64,000 nucleotides of DNA from Methanobacteriota archaeon (GCA_030054735.1 JASGVX010000089.1:18805-82804), one strand, 5' to 3'; positions 38,874 through 47,815 are shown, numbered from the stretch's first letter. Notes: generated from the sequence alone by a model not told the origin. A program made the numbers and translations.

Positions 38874-39110
38874 TTACTCAATCACAAGTCTGTAATAATC
38901 TGCTTCCCCTGCAGTTTGACTTTTTCTTGTTATTTTCACGACATCTCCGACGGCAGCTCCTATTTCTTTACAAACAGCGTCCTGCACTTTGATTTTCGGA
39001 AGTTGTTCCTTTTCAATAGAGTATTTGCTTAAAACAGATTTTAACTCGCTCTCAGACATAATTTCATGCTTTGGGACCGACTCATGGTCGAGCAGGCTAA
39101 ATTTTGTCAA
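38874..39110 (-). CDS. rpoH: DNA-directed RNA polymerase subunit H
   Basis: From the TTG at 39110 the protein has 78 residues (TKFSLLDHESVPKHEIM...), normal for archaeal subunit H, the counterpart of the C-terminal part of eukaryotic RPB5. GGAGG seven bases upstream decides this start; an in-frame TTG at 39134 would place that site inside the gene. It heads the polymerase gene group rpoH-B''-B'-A'-A''. The downstream spacer contains a tandem repeat array. Confidence 0.94.
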   Translation of the reverse strand: MTKFSLLDHESVPKHEIMSESELKSVLSKYSIEKEQLPKIKVQDAVCKEIGAAVGDVVKITRKSQTAGEADYYRLVIE

Positions 39111-39191
39111 ATCCTTTCCTCCAAAAATGAACAAAAAAATTTAATTCGATTTATTCAGCGGATGGCCGTTCCGCCGGTATAATTAAGAACC

Positions 39192-39268
39192 TGGCGGGCC
39201 CGTAGGGATTTGAACCCTAGGCCGACTGGTTAAAAGCCAGTCGCTCTGCCTGACTGAGCTACGGGCCC
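39192..39268 (-). tRNA. tRNA-Lys (anticodon TTT), CCA encoded
   Basis: The minus strand forms a full cloverleaf. The acceptor stem GGGCCCG pairs with CGGGCCC, the anticodon loop is CTTTTAA with anticodon TTT, and the T-arm carries GGTTCAAATCC. The CCA end is encoded at 39192-39194. No intron is seen. Confidence 0.95.
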
Positions 39269-39295
39269 ATAGTGTTTGTTGTTCACCTCTGTACT

Positions 39296-39371
39296 TTGCA
39301 CCCTTAAGGCTGATACACAGCCATGCAACCCTGAGCCCCGCTGCATCAGGGAGCACCTCTCACCGGTGCAA
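39296..39371 (-). ncRNA. Candidate structured RNA or leader upstream of tRNA-Lys
   Basis: On the minus strand this 76-base segment folds by eye into an outer stem TTGCACC/GGTGCAA with two inner hairpins: CCCTGA/TCAGGG and GGCTG/CAGCC with a five-base loop. A TATA-like box lies about 25 bases before its 5' end, and tRNA-Lys begins 27 bases after its 3' end. It may be a co-transcribed processed leader or an independent RNA. No family is recognised. Confidence 0.4.
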
Positions 39372-39389
39372 CCCACTAATTATAGTTAA

Positions 39390-39401
39390 ATTATTTATAA
39401 C
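39390..39401 (-). promoter_or_regulatory. TATA-like box for the tRNA-Lys transcript
   Basis: On the minus strand the sequence reads TTATAAATAAT, a good archaeal TATA box. Transcription would begin about 25 bases downstream, near 39370, at the start of the structured segment. Confidence 0.45.
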
Positions 39402-39847
39402 TTATGGTGAGTTTCCTTTTTTTCCCGGCATTTCCAAAATATTATGATAAATTTCTTTAGTATGTGCTTGATTAATACAAATATTTTTCTTAATTTCCCA
39501 GTAAGATATATGTACCTGACTTTTCGCAGATGTCTGCAAAAAAATAATATTTCTTCTCTCATCGTTTTTGGAGAATTATTTGAAAATTTGTATAATTATC
39601 TCAGTTGAAGTTTTGGGAATGGAATAGAAAGTATTTCAATGAAGGTAAAAGCTCGAAAAACTCGGGAAGTTTCGAAAATACATGTTTGAGTAAACAGGGT
39701 GTATTTCAGAAAAACGATTGCATGAAAAATTGAAGGACATCTGCGGAAAGCCGGATTCCTGCCTGGATTTTGAGATTTTTTGTTTTTGAAGCTAGCTCAG
39801 AATAAATTCGGAGTACACGAAACTATAAATTGAGTTCACTTTTTGTT
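39402..39847. other. Intergenic spacer, no gene seen
   Basis: AT-rich sequence between the tRNA-Lys promoter and the STAND ATPase gene. I see no convincing open frame, RNA or repeat. Confidence 0.5.
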
Positions 39848-42800
39848 TTATTTTTCAAGATTTGAGCGTATCCTTTTAGCAAGGTTGCGTTTTGTTGTAG
39901 CTTCTCTATTCTTTCTCATTTTTTCCAATAATGAAGCATAACGTTCCAAGAGGCTAGCAAGCTCAAGACTATTCTCCCCTTTGGTTTTTTCAACAACTTT
40001 AATTGCTCGCTCATAATAAGGCTTGGCCTTAAGATATTTACGTTGCTCGTAATAAATAAATGCTAGGTTTTGAAGACAAGTACCTACATCTGGATGTTCG
40101 GGTCCCAATGCTTTTTCTGTAATTTTCAGGGCACGGGTAGACAGAGATTCTGCGTCTGAGTACCGGCCCAAACTATTATAAACTCCAGCCAGATTATTAA
40201 GGCCAGCACCTACATCTGGATGTTCGGGTCCCAATGCTTTTTCTGTAATTTCCAGGGCACGGGTATACAGAGATTCTGCGTCTGAGTACCGGCCCAAACT
40301 ATTATAAACTCCAGCTAGATTATTGAGACTCTCTGCTATAGCCGTATCGTCTGACTTCAAGGTATTTTCCCTTACCTCTAATGAGCGCAAATATAGTGGT
40401 TCGGCTTCTGTGTACCTGCCTAAGTCTTTATAAAGTTCCCCTAAATTATTGAGACTTTCCGATACGTCGAAATGTTCGGGTTCCAGAATTTTCTCTCTAA
40501 TATCCAACGAACTTTTTAAGAGTTCTTCACTTTCCTTGAAACGTGCCCGCTTATGCAGGTAACTACCGGCTTCATTTAGTAATCTTGCAGACTCTTCTGT
40601 TTCAAGCCTTGCAGACTCTTCTGTTTCAAGCTTCCACAGTTTAATATATTCTGCACAAATCTGTGCATGTGGAAGAAGCTTGTCACAAAGCTCCCAATTT
40701 TTATACTCAACATCAGGAAACGCACGGTTGACAGCTTTAACAACACGTTCAGCCCAGAGTTTCTGTTCACTTTCTTCCATTCCGTCTCTAATAACAGCTT
40801 GTACAAGGCGGTGAATATCGTAAGTACTGGAGCCAGCATCACGATTGATTATAGAGTACTGCCAGAGCGGTTTAAGAGATTCATCAAAAACGAGTGGATC
40901 CATATCAACATCATTAAATTCTGAAGATATTAGGGGCCCCAACTCCTCCGCACCTTTGTCAAAAATTTCCTTAGGAATTTCATGGGGGTTTAGAAAAGCG
41001 CTTGCAAATAAAATATCTGCTGAGACTTTTGATTTCTTTCTCACTTCCTCAAAATTCATCAGCCAGGTAGTTGATATAGAATCAGGATATTTGCTTCTAT
41101 CAATTGTAGATTTCTCTAATAATTTTAGACCGCGTTTGTTGTAGCTAACCAGATAATCTTTAAAACTGGAATTGTTTGCGCGAATAAAGGCTCCTGCCTG
41201 TTCTAAAGCCAATGGTAGATAACCAAGTTCATCCACAAGCTTTTCAAGGGCTTCTAGCTCGGACTGATTTGGATCAGTATGCTCTGTGCGTTTTAAAAGG
41301 AAACTTTTGGCTTCTTCAGGAGACATTTCCTCCAAATCAAGCAATCTTATATCCAGGGTATCAAAAACTCTTAACCTCGAAGTAAGGAGGATGTGCCCTT
41401 TTGGATCTGGTGGAAGATAATGCTTTACAAAAGAAATATCGTCCGCGTTGTCAATTACAAGTAACCAGTTCTCGTGGATTCTAAACCAGTTTAATACAGC
41501 TGAAACAATATTGTTCAGGTCTGAGTCATTTTTAACCGGTAAGTTTAGTAATTTTGCGATGACAACATAATCGGAAATGATTGAATCTTCAGAATCAGCT
41601 TTTACCCAAAATATAAATTCATATTCAGTACGATAACGATAGGTATATTCAAGCGCAGTTTGTGTCTTCCCAATACCTCCAAGTCCACATACTGCAACTG
41701 ACTGTGAAACAGCAATTGTATTATCTGCAAGAAGAGCTTTACGAATTTGTTCTAATTTTTCTTCACGTCCTGTAAAATAACGATTCCTTGAGTAAGGAAT
41801 ATTTGATATTGTATCTTTTAGGCTTTGAACAGGCTGAGAATGCAAAGATTGTATAGTCTCTGAGTCAGAATTTTTGCTAATTGCAGGAATTTTTGAATCA
41901 GAAGAGAAAGCATTTTTCTGCATTATTTCGTTCAGAACAGCAGTTATTTCTGGAGGGAACTTCTCTACACGTGTATCTGCTAGAACATCAGAGCTATCAT
42001 CAATTACGATGGGGATTTTTTGTCCAACCAGGACATTTAAAACAGGCTGATTTTTGTCCTTGAATCTAGTGATATAGTTCTCACGCAAAAAAGAACCATA
42101 TATTTCAAAGTCTTCAGGATGCAAATCAACTGTAAGACGAATGCTGTTAGATTTAATAAAGTCAATATTTGTATAATTGTGCAACCACCAGTAAACCATA
42201 TTCTCGGGTGTTATGGAAAATATCATTACAGTTTCAATTTTAACACGCGTGCTATCTATATCAAGTTCATCTGCAAAACGCAAAAGAGCAGCTACCATTT
42301 TTTTGCGACATTTGGAATACTTGTTGAAATAATCAGAGCAATCGTTAATTGACAATTTTGAGTGAAATTTACATACGTCTATTAAATCGTCCACAAGATT
42401 GCGGGGCACGCTCTTGATCTTATGAGATAACACCGGATCTTTTCCTTCATACAGGTAGTCAACCCAGGCTGCGGAAAGAAGATGATGATTCTTGCGAATT
42501 TCCTTCTGCTCTTTTTCAGAATATCCACCTGTATTTTGGCTGGTGAAATCTTCATGGAACTCTGCACCTAGACTTTCAGCTTTCTTTTTTATTTCCGGAT
42601 ATTTGACAATATCGCATTGCATCCCAATATCATGCAAATAAATACCTGCGAGAAGCAGGTAGATCTCCTGCTCAGAAAACTTTGCATCCGGATTTACCTC
42701 AAGTATTTTTTCTGCAAAACCAGCAAGTCTTTCACTGTGTCTTTCACCGTGGTCCGTAAAGTCTCTCACTATTTTAGGTGCTTCCTCAGCCCATATAATT

Positions 42801-42898
42801 TCCATTACTTCTCGAATTGAGGCAAGGCTCCTGGATAACTTAGGATCTGAAATATACTTATTTATGATGCGGTTTTCGACTTCTGTGAATCCAGGCAT
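39848..42898 (-). CDS. STAND ATPase with N-terminal HD domain and C-terminal TPR repeats
   Basis: The 1016-residue protein has an HD-type domain (about 1-220) with a complete set of candidate metal ligands: His54, His89-Asp90, His138/139 and Asp210. An NB-ARC-like NTPase follows, with Walker A GLGGIGKT (405-412), Walker B WLLVIDNADD (478-487) and the HILLTSR sensor. TPR repeats of the kinesin-light-chain type occupy about 790-1000. STAND ATPases with an effector domain first and a repeat sensor last often act in antiviral defence; this role is inferred from architecture. Two TPR units are almost identical in DNA. It is monocistronic and borders IS relics. Confidence 0.88.
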   Translation of the reverse strand: MPGFTEVENRIINKYISDPKLSRSLASIREVMEIIWAEEAPKIVRDFTDHGERHSERLAGFAEKILEVNPDAKFSEQEIYLLLAGIYLHDIGMQCDIVKYPEIKKKAESLGAEFHEDFTSQNTGGYSEKEQKEIRKNHHLLSAAWVDYLYEGKDPVLSHKIKSVPRNLVDDLIDVCKFHSKLSINDCSDYFNKYSKCRKKMVAALLRFADELDIDSTRVKIETVMIFSITPENMVYWWLHNYTNIDFIKSNSIRLTVDLHPEDFEIYGSFLRENYITRFKDKNQPVLNVLVGQKIPIVIDDSSDVLADTRVEKFPPEITAVLNEIMQKNAFSSDSKIPAISKNSDSETIQSLHSQPVQSLKDTISNIPYSRNRYFTGREEKLEQIRKALLADNTIAVSQSVAVCGLGGIGKTQTALEYTYRYRTEYEFIFWVKADSEDSIISDYVVIAKLLNLPVKNDSDLNNIVSAVLNWFRIHENWLLVIDNADDISFVKHYLPPDPKGHILLTSRLRVFDTLDIRLLDLEEMSPEEAKSFLLKRTEHTDPNQSELEALEKLVDELGYLPLALEQAGAFIRANNSSFKDYLVSYNKRGLKLLEKSTIDRSKYPDSISTTWLMNFEEVRKKSKVSADILFASAFLNPHEIPKEIFDKGAEELGPLISSEFNDVDMDPLVFDESLKPLWQYSIINRDAGSSTYDIHRLVQAVIRDGMEESEQKLWAERVVKAVNRAFPDVEYKNWELCDKLLPHAQICAEYIKLWKLETEESARLETEESARLLNEAGSYLHKRARFKESEELLKSSLDIREKILEPEHFDVSESLNNLGELYKDLGRYTEAEPLYLRSLEVRENTLKSDDTAIAESLNNLAGVYNSLGRYSDAESLYTRALEITEKALGPEHPDVGAGLNNLAGVYNSLGRYSDAESLSTRALKITEKALGPEHPDVGTCLQNLAFIYYEQRKYLKAKPYYERAIKVVEKTKGENSLELASLLERYASLLEKMRKNREATTKRNLAKRIRSNLEK

Positions 42899-43008
42899 AT
42901 TGTTCCCATCTATAAATTGCTTTTAATTTAGAAGAGAAGGATTTTCTAAGGACTTTCTAATAAACCCATACCATAAAATGATATAAATGTTGTTAATTTA
43001 TCACTCGG

Positions 43009-43080
43009 GGGCAGTGTGCCTAATTTTCTGTAAAATTCTCTATACCCTTTTCCTTGTAAAATTCTCTATACCCTTTTCCT
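43009..43080. repeat. Short direct duplication next to the IS relic
   Basis: TGTAAAATTCTCTATACCCT occurs twice in tandem, from about 43030 and 43057, just after GGCAGTGTGCC. It is probably connected with the end of the neighbouring IS relic. The remainder of 42899-43092 shows no gene. Confidence 0.45.
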
Positions 43081-43092
43081 CTTATTTTTTGA

Positions 43093-43830
43093 TTATTGTT
43101 CCATTATTAAATACTTATTTCCTGTAATCCATTCTTCATTTATATCGATAAGTATTGGTACTACGAGTCTCAATACTGATTCGTCATTCGGGAATGCCCC
43201 TACTACCTTAGTTCTTCTTTTCACCTCCTTATTAGTTCTCTCCATGATATTTGTTGTCCTTATCCTTCTCCAATGCTCTTTGGGAACTGCATATAATTCA
43301 TGGCATCATACTGAAACCCTTCAAGGGTATCATCTGCACCTTTATATCCCATCTTATCCCGTTCCATTATCAAATAATTGTATTTCTGACAGTCTAGCAA
43401 TGCCTCTTTTATCATATCCGCTAGTTCTTTTTGCTTCTTTTTTGGAACCTTTTTCAGAGCTTGTCTCATTAGATGAAGGTGACAGGTCTACCAGCTTGAT
43501 CCAATTAAACACATAAGGGATTTTGTATTCTATTGGTTTTGACAAGAATTCAGAGACCTTTTCATCCAGCTCTTTTGTAATCATGGAAACCGAAGAGGCT
43601 GAGACTCCCTTAACTCCTAAAGCAGTCATGACTTTATTCACCCTTCTAGTGGAAACGCCTTGAAGCTAAGATTCAGCTACAGCAGATAAGATAGACTGTT
43701 CAACTCGGGAATGTTTCTCAAAGATCTTAGTTTCAAAAGGAAACTCACGGAATTGAGGCTTTAATAAATCAACTTCTCTATACTTCAGTAGTTCGCTAAA
43801 ATTTTTCCTCCACCTTTTAGTCTAGCTCCA
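43093..43830 (-). pseudogene. IS256-family transposase, degenerate
   Basis: The minus strand gives, in several frames, ELLKYREVDLLKPQFREF, QGVSTRRVNKVMTALGVKGV, SASSVSMITKELDEKVSEFL and near the end ERTNKEVKRRTKVVGAFPND. These follow the order of IS256/mutator transposases, but the central catalytic part is deleted and frames are broken. A TAG interrupts the frame just before QGVSTRR. The element is inactive. Confidence 0.75.
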
Positions 43831-43835
43831 TTATC

Positions 43836-44155
43836 TCAGACACCATATTGTGTACTCCGAGCTTTATTCCCCTTCAGGATCTGCTTCATCTGTTCTCCTC
43901 TCTTAATAACTGGAACTATGTAAGGAACATGATTATTTTGCAAAAATTCAAACACGTCTATAGAATAAAATTCTCTATCCAAACAGAGAACCTTAATTTT
44001 AAAATCCAGTTTTTTGATAAGGTCAATAAAACGTGTATGAAATTCTTCGAATAACAGGCACACTGCCTGAAAATACCTGGAAGCACTTTCATGCTAAGTA
44101 AAAAATTAGTGAACTACTGCAATTGTAGAATTGGTTTGAGTTTTGAGACAGCCTG
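43836..44155 (-). mobile_element. IS4/ISH3-like transposase fragment with terminal repeat
   Basis: The minus frame at 43836-44063 contains KVLCLDREFYSIDVFEFLQN and VPYIVPVIKRGEQMKQ, the second-Asp region of DDE transposases of the IS4/ISH3 group. The sequence at 44123-44155 (GGTTTGAGTTTTGAGACAGC) matches the orphan end at 7223-7254 and is probably the IS terminus. Both ends of the gene are missing. Confidence 0.6.
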
Positions 44156-44195
44156 GTAAGTTCAGATTTGAAATGTTTATATTTCTCATTGAGGA

Positions 44196-44619
44196 ATGGC
44201 AAAGAAGAAAGTTAAGGGTCAGGACAGCAGTTTGCTGTCTGAGATAATGGAGCTAGACCAAAAGTTGAGGAAAGATTTTAGACTGATTTTGGAAACTTGA
44301 GGATGCAGATTCACAAACTGGAGAGGAGATTAAAGCTTTTTCCCGCAGTTTTGATATCCTTTACCTGAACGGAGAGTCCCTTCTAAAGAAAACCTCCCCT
44401 GAAAGAAGAGCTTTGCTTCAAATGAACGTTGCTTAGCAGGAAATGTTTCATCTTGCAAGAAAAATAGTTACTGCTCTTGAAAATAAATACCTTGACATAG
44501 ATCCTCACCCTTCGGTAAGGCTGCTCGGAAAAAGGGATGCTTATACAATTATTTCGGAAAGGTCTTTGAGACGGAAGTGGCAAATGGGAAGGTCAGTGGA
44601 AAAACTAATAAAGGAATAG
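44196..44619 (+). pseudogene. Hypothetical protein gene with one frameshift and an in-frame TAG
   Basis: After a GAGG site the ATG at 44196 opens MAKKKVKGQDSSLLSEIMEL and runs to about 44297. There a one-base shift is needed to continue EDADSQTGEEIKAFSRSFDI and SPERRALLQMNVA. A TAG at 44434-44436 follows, and then the same frame continues QEMFHLARKIVTALENKYLD through to TAG at 44617-44619. The whole would be about 140 residues, charged and helical; I do not recognise the family. It is probably a pseudogene. TAG read as pyrrolysine is possible in this genus but the frameshift argues against it. Confidence 0.6.
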
Positions 44620-44674
44620 AAGTTCAAATTTATGTAAAACCAACTAATTAAAAATCAGTCAAAAGGTTATGATA

Positions 44675-45937
44675 ATGGTTTCAAAGGACCTGCCCTTCAC
44701 CAAAGAAGATATACTGAAAATAATGGAAAAATACCCCACTCCTTTTCATATTTACGATGAAAAAGCCATTCGGGAAAACGCCAGAAGAATGAAATCTGCC
44801 TTTAAAGATGTTCCTGGCTTCAAAGAATTCTTTGCCGTAAAAGCTCTTCCCAACCCTTTCATATTAAAGATCCTTAAAGAGGAAGGCTTCGGGGCAGACT
44901 GCAGTTCCCTGCCAGAACTGATCCTTGCGGAAAAAGCAGGGATGAGCGGCGATGATATTATGTTCAGTTCCAATGATACGCCGTTCGAGGAGTTTATAAA
45001 AGCAAAAGAACTTGGCGGCTATATCAACCTTGACGATATCAGCCATATCCCTTACCTGGAAAAATACGCTGGGCTCCCAGAGATCATTTGTTTCAGGTAC
45101 AACCCTGGACCCCTGAAAGAAGGAAATGCAATCATTGGAAAGCCGGAAGAGGCAAAATACGGTTTTACCAGGGAACAGATGTTTGAAGGGTACAGGATCC
45201 TCAGGGACAAAGGCATAAAGCGTTTCGGGATGCACACAATGGTTGCCTCGAATGAGCTTAACTCAGATTACTTCGTTGAAACTGCAAGGATACTTTTCGA
45301 ACTTATAGTTGAGATCTCAAAGGAACTCGGTATCCAGTTCGAGTTCGTAAACCTCGGCGGCGGAATAGGCATCCCCTACAGGCCTGAGCAGGAACCAGTC
45401 TCCTTTGAAGCTGTGGCAAAAGGCGTGAAAGAAGCTTATGATGCTACGATTACAGCTAACGGGCTTCTAGCTCTCAAAGTCTATCTCGAATGCGGCAGGG
45501 TTATCACAGGTCCCTACGGCTATCTCGTTTCACAGGTAAGGCACTTAAAAAGCACATACAAAGATTACGTGGGTATGGATTCCTCTATGGCAAATCTTAT
45601 GCGGCCAGGGATGTATGGAGCCTATCACCACATTACCGTTCTCGGGAAAGAAAAGAAAATACCTACCCATAAATACGATGTGACCGGTTCCCTCTGCGAA
45701 AATAACGATAAATTCGCAATCGATAGGATGCTTCCAGAAATTGAAATAGGAGATATCCTGGCAATTCACGATGCAGGCGCGCACGGGCATGCAATGGGTT
45801 TCAATTATAACGGAAAACTCCGTTCTGCCGAACTCCTTTTAAGAGAAGACGGAAGTGTTGTGCGGATCCGCAGGGCAGAAACTATTGATGATTACTTTGC
45901 AACGCTTGATTTCGAGCAGTTGAAAAATTTTAGTTGA
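44675..45937 (+). CDS. lysA: Diaminopimelate decarboxylase family, PLP enzyme (fold type III)
   Basis: The product of about 420 residues has the PLP lysine in FFAVKALPNP, then NLGGGIGIPYRP, ECGRVITGPYG and the substrate-loop SLCENNDKF with GDILAIHDAGAHGHAMGFNYN near the end. This pattern matches LysA, which makes lysine from meso-diaminopimelate. Related ornithine/arginine-type decarboxylases of the same fold cannot be fully excluded. I prefer the ATG at 44675, eight bases after AAGGT, over 44669. It ends with a clear terminator. Confidence 0.85.
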   Translation: MVSKDLPFTKEDILKIMEKYPTPFHIYDEKAIRENARRMKSAFKDVPGFKEFFAVKALPNPFILKILKEEGFGADCSSLPELILAEKAGMSGDDIMFSSNDTPFEEFIKAKELGGYINLDDISHIPYLEKYAGLPEIICFRYNPGPLKEGNAIIGKPEEAKYGFTREQMFEGYRILRDKGIKRFGMHTMVASNELNSDYFVETARILFELIVEISKELGIQFEFVNLGGGIGIPYRPEQEPVSFEAVAKGVKEAYDATITANGLLALKVYLECGRVITGPYGYLVSQVRHLKSTYKDYVGMDSSMANLMRPGMYGAYHHITVLGKEKKIPTHKYDVTGSLCENNDKFAIDRMLPEIEIGDILAIHDAGAHGHAMGFNYNGKLRSAELLLREDGSVVRIRRAETIDDYFATLDFEQLKNFS

Positions 45938-45974
45938 GCGTTCTCAGAAAAAAATGATGATTAAAAAGCAAGAG

Positions 45975-46009
45975 GCGGAAGTAAAGGTTTTAAAAATCCG
46001 CTTTTTTTT
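45975..46009 (+). terminator. Terminator after lysA
   Basis: GCGGA (45975-45979) pairs with TCCGC (45997-46001), followed by eight T residues. It lies 38 bases after the lysA stop, between convergent genes. Confidence 0.6.
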
Positions 46010-46066
46010 CATTTGATTATCTTTCCTCTATGCTTGACATTGAACAATTACCCAGAATTATTTTAT

Positions 46067-46621
46067 TCAGGGCTTTCTTGTGGATTCCCTGTCAAAAAAG
46101 ATATTTTTCCCTCTGATGCTGAGCGGAATTCCCATTGCCACATCCGCATCTATCATCTTAAAATAGCATGCAGCCGCTCCTGCAGAATACATAACCCTGT
46201 TGTCAATGCAAAGGTCTTTTGCTTTTGCAGCAGCAGATCCAACGGCAATCCCGAGGTCAACATACTTGATCATGCACTGGGGACCTAAAAAGTCTTTCTG
46301 AACTTTCTCCTTTTCAAGCATCTTTTTACAGGTATCAAAACCGCAGGCTCCGCAGTTAAGACCGGCTGCTCCGGAGGCTTTGAGGCCGATAAGGACGATT
46401 GCATCCGCATCCCTTACATTCTTTGCATCCCTGATAAGGAATTTAAGCTCCTTAATCTCGCTTAGTTCTTCCATCCTGCAGGCAAGATCAGATTTCTCTT
46501 CAGTAGAAAGGAGACAAGTCACGATATCGTCTATGCCTTTGCCCTTCGGGGCTGTACGGGCTGCAGTAAGGATAATATTCACAAAAGTTTCAATGGATTC
46601 GAGTTCTGGGTTCAGTTTCAT
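46067..46621 (-). CDS. DUF2148 ferredoxin-like iron-sulfur protein
   Basis: The 184-residue protein has AGLNCGACGFDTCKKM near the middle and GPQCMIKYVDLGIAVGSAAA, then DNRVMYSAGAAA, the conserved features of DUF2148 proteins. The CxxCxxxxC motif resembles a 4Fe-4S site. The function of the family is not established; members occur in anaerobes. The gene is monocistronic, converges with lysA, and has a dispersed repeat just upstream of its start. Confidence 0.85.
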   Translation of the reverse strand: MKLNPELESIETFVNIILTAARTAPKGKGIDDIVTCLLSTEEKSDLACRMEELSEIKELKFLIRDAKNVRDADAIVLIGLKASGAAGLNCGACGFDTCKKMLEKEKVQKDFLGPQCMIKYVDLGIAVGSAAAKAKDLCIDNRVMYSAGAAACYFKMIDADVAMGIPLSIRGKNIFFDRESTRKP

Positions 46622-46651
46622 GAGAGTAAATTGGTAATGATCTTATTTGAG

Positions 46652-46812
46652 GTTTTGCCAAAATTGACAATAATACTTTAAATGTAAAAAAATTGCCTAA
46701 AATTGCTTATTTTGTCACAAAATTATATTCAGTGCCTTTAAAATTACACAATTAAATGCCGCTGGATACTGAATCCCGTGATGAGGACCTAATTAATGTT
46801 ATATATACTTTA
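46652..46812 (+). repeat. Dispersed repeat, copy 3 (long form)
   Basis: It begins TTTTGCCAAAATTGACAATA and continues past ACAATTAAATGCCGCT to GTTATATATACTTTA. It matches 63364-63523 throughout and the shorter copies at 699-784 and 1602-1706. It lies 31 bases upstream of the DUF2148 start, reading away from it. Confidence 0.8.
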
Positions 46813-47024
46813 AAAATTAGCATTTAATATAATATCTTTCTATAAATCGCATAATAGTATAAATATTAATCATGTGTTAAAAATTAAAAAAGGGTTTTTT
46901 TAATATTATGAGAGTAAAAATGACTTTAATTATATTTAAGGATCTAATATCATATTAAATTGGTCTTAAATCACCTTAAATAATTTTTTACATAATAAAT
47001 ATTGTAAGCAAATATTATTGAAAA

Positions 47025-47098
47025 ACGCATATGAAATTCTTCAAATAACAGGCACAAAAAAATGAAAGCACCTGAAAGCACTTTCATGCTAAATAAGT
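47025..47098 (-). mobile_element. IS fragment related to 44030-44105
   Basis: ATGAAATTCTTCAAATAACA, GGCAC and GAAAGCACTTTCATGCTAA are shared with the IS4/ISH3-like relic near 44030-44105. It is only a short scar. The spacer 46813-47024 is very AT-rich and holds no gene. Confidence 0.5.
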
Positions 47099-47413
47099 AA
47101 TTTGATAGAATATGAGAAAACCTCAGTTATTTCTTATTTCTAAAATGTGCTGTTCTTGTTCACAATTAGTTATGTATCCCGGCGGGGGGCAGCTTTCTAT
47201 TAAGAAGAGTAAGCTCATGTTGCATCGGATATTGTTGCATATATTCAAGCGACTGCCGATTTTAGGAGAGTCGAGACTTTATAATAGCGAGAAGTTCGTT
47301 GGGATAAGACAAACAGAATGCACGAAGATGTATACATAATAAAAACCAAAATGAAATAAAATGAGATAAAATGGAAGGAAACAAAATGAAGTGTTAAATA
47401 GGGCGCTAGTGAC

Positions 47414-47635
47414 CCATAAGGTCTGATCCACAATATAATGTAGTTCTTTACTTAGTTAGTTATGCCTACCTATTAAGTTGTGCTTATTAAGTCATTACTC
47501 AGTTAAGTTATGCCTATTTAAGTTGTGCTTATTTAAGTCATTACTCAGTTAAGTTATTACTTATCAAGTCATTACCTATTTAAGTTACATACTTTCTTCG
47601 TACGTCTTCTTCATAGACTGGGACTGACCTTATGG
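47414..47635. repeat. Tandem repeat array bounded by inverted repeats
   Basis: CCATAAGGTC (47414-47423) and GACCTTATGG (47626-47635) are perfect inverted repeats. Between them lie about two and a half copies of a unit of about 47 bases containing AAGTTGTGCTTATTTAAGTC, starting at 47459, 47508 and 47554. There is no coding sequence. It could be a small mobile element. Confidence 0.6.
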
Positions 47636-47815
47636 ATCAATATCAACTATGTCATTAAAGGTATAAAAGAACAATCATTACATACTTTTTTATTCAGTAA
47701 GTAATAATTTACGTGTACACACATGATTTTAATAATTGGCTGACTATAATGGTTTACCGTGCTTATTAAATAAATATTTACAGATCGCCAGGGCTTTGAG
47801 GAGCTGCTTTGAGTC

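Noticed and set aside
39296..39371. A second tRNA next to tRNA-Lys
   Set aside because: No T-loop consensus and no acceptor/anticodon arrangement on either strand.
40086..40337. Assembly duplication in the TPR gene
   Set aside because: The two units differ at a few codons (for example Tyr/Ser and Glu/Lys changes), so they look like a real duplication rather than a copying error.
44434..44436. TAG as a functional pyrrolysine codon
   Set aside because: The same gene has a frameshift and no methylamine methyltransferase features; kept only as a low-probability option in the findings.
47459..47588. Possible CRISPR array
   Set aside because: Repeat units of about 47 bases are adjacent and wholly repeated, so there are no spacers.
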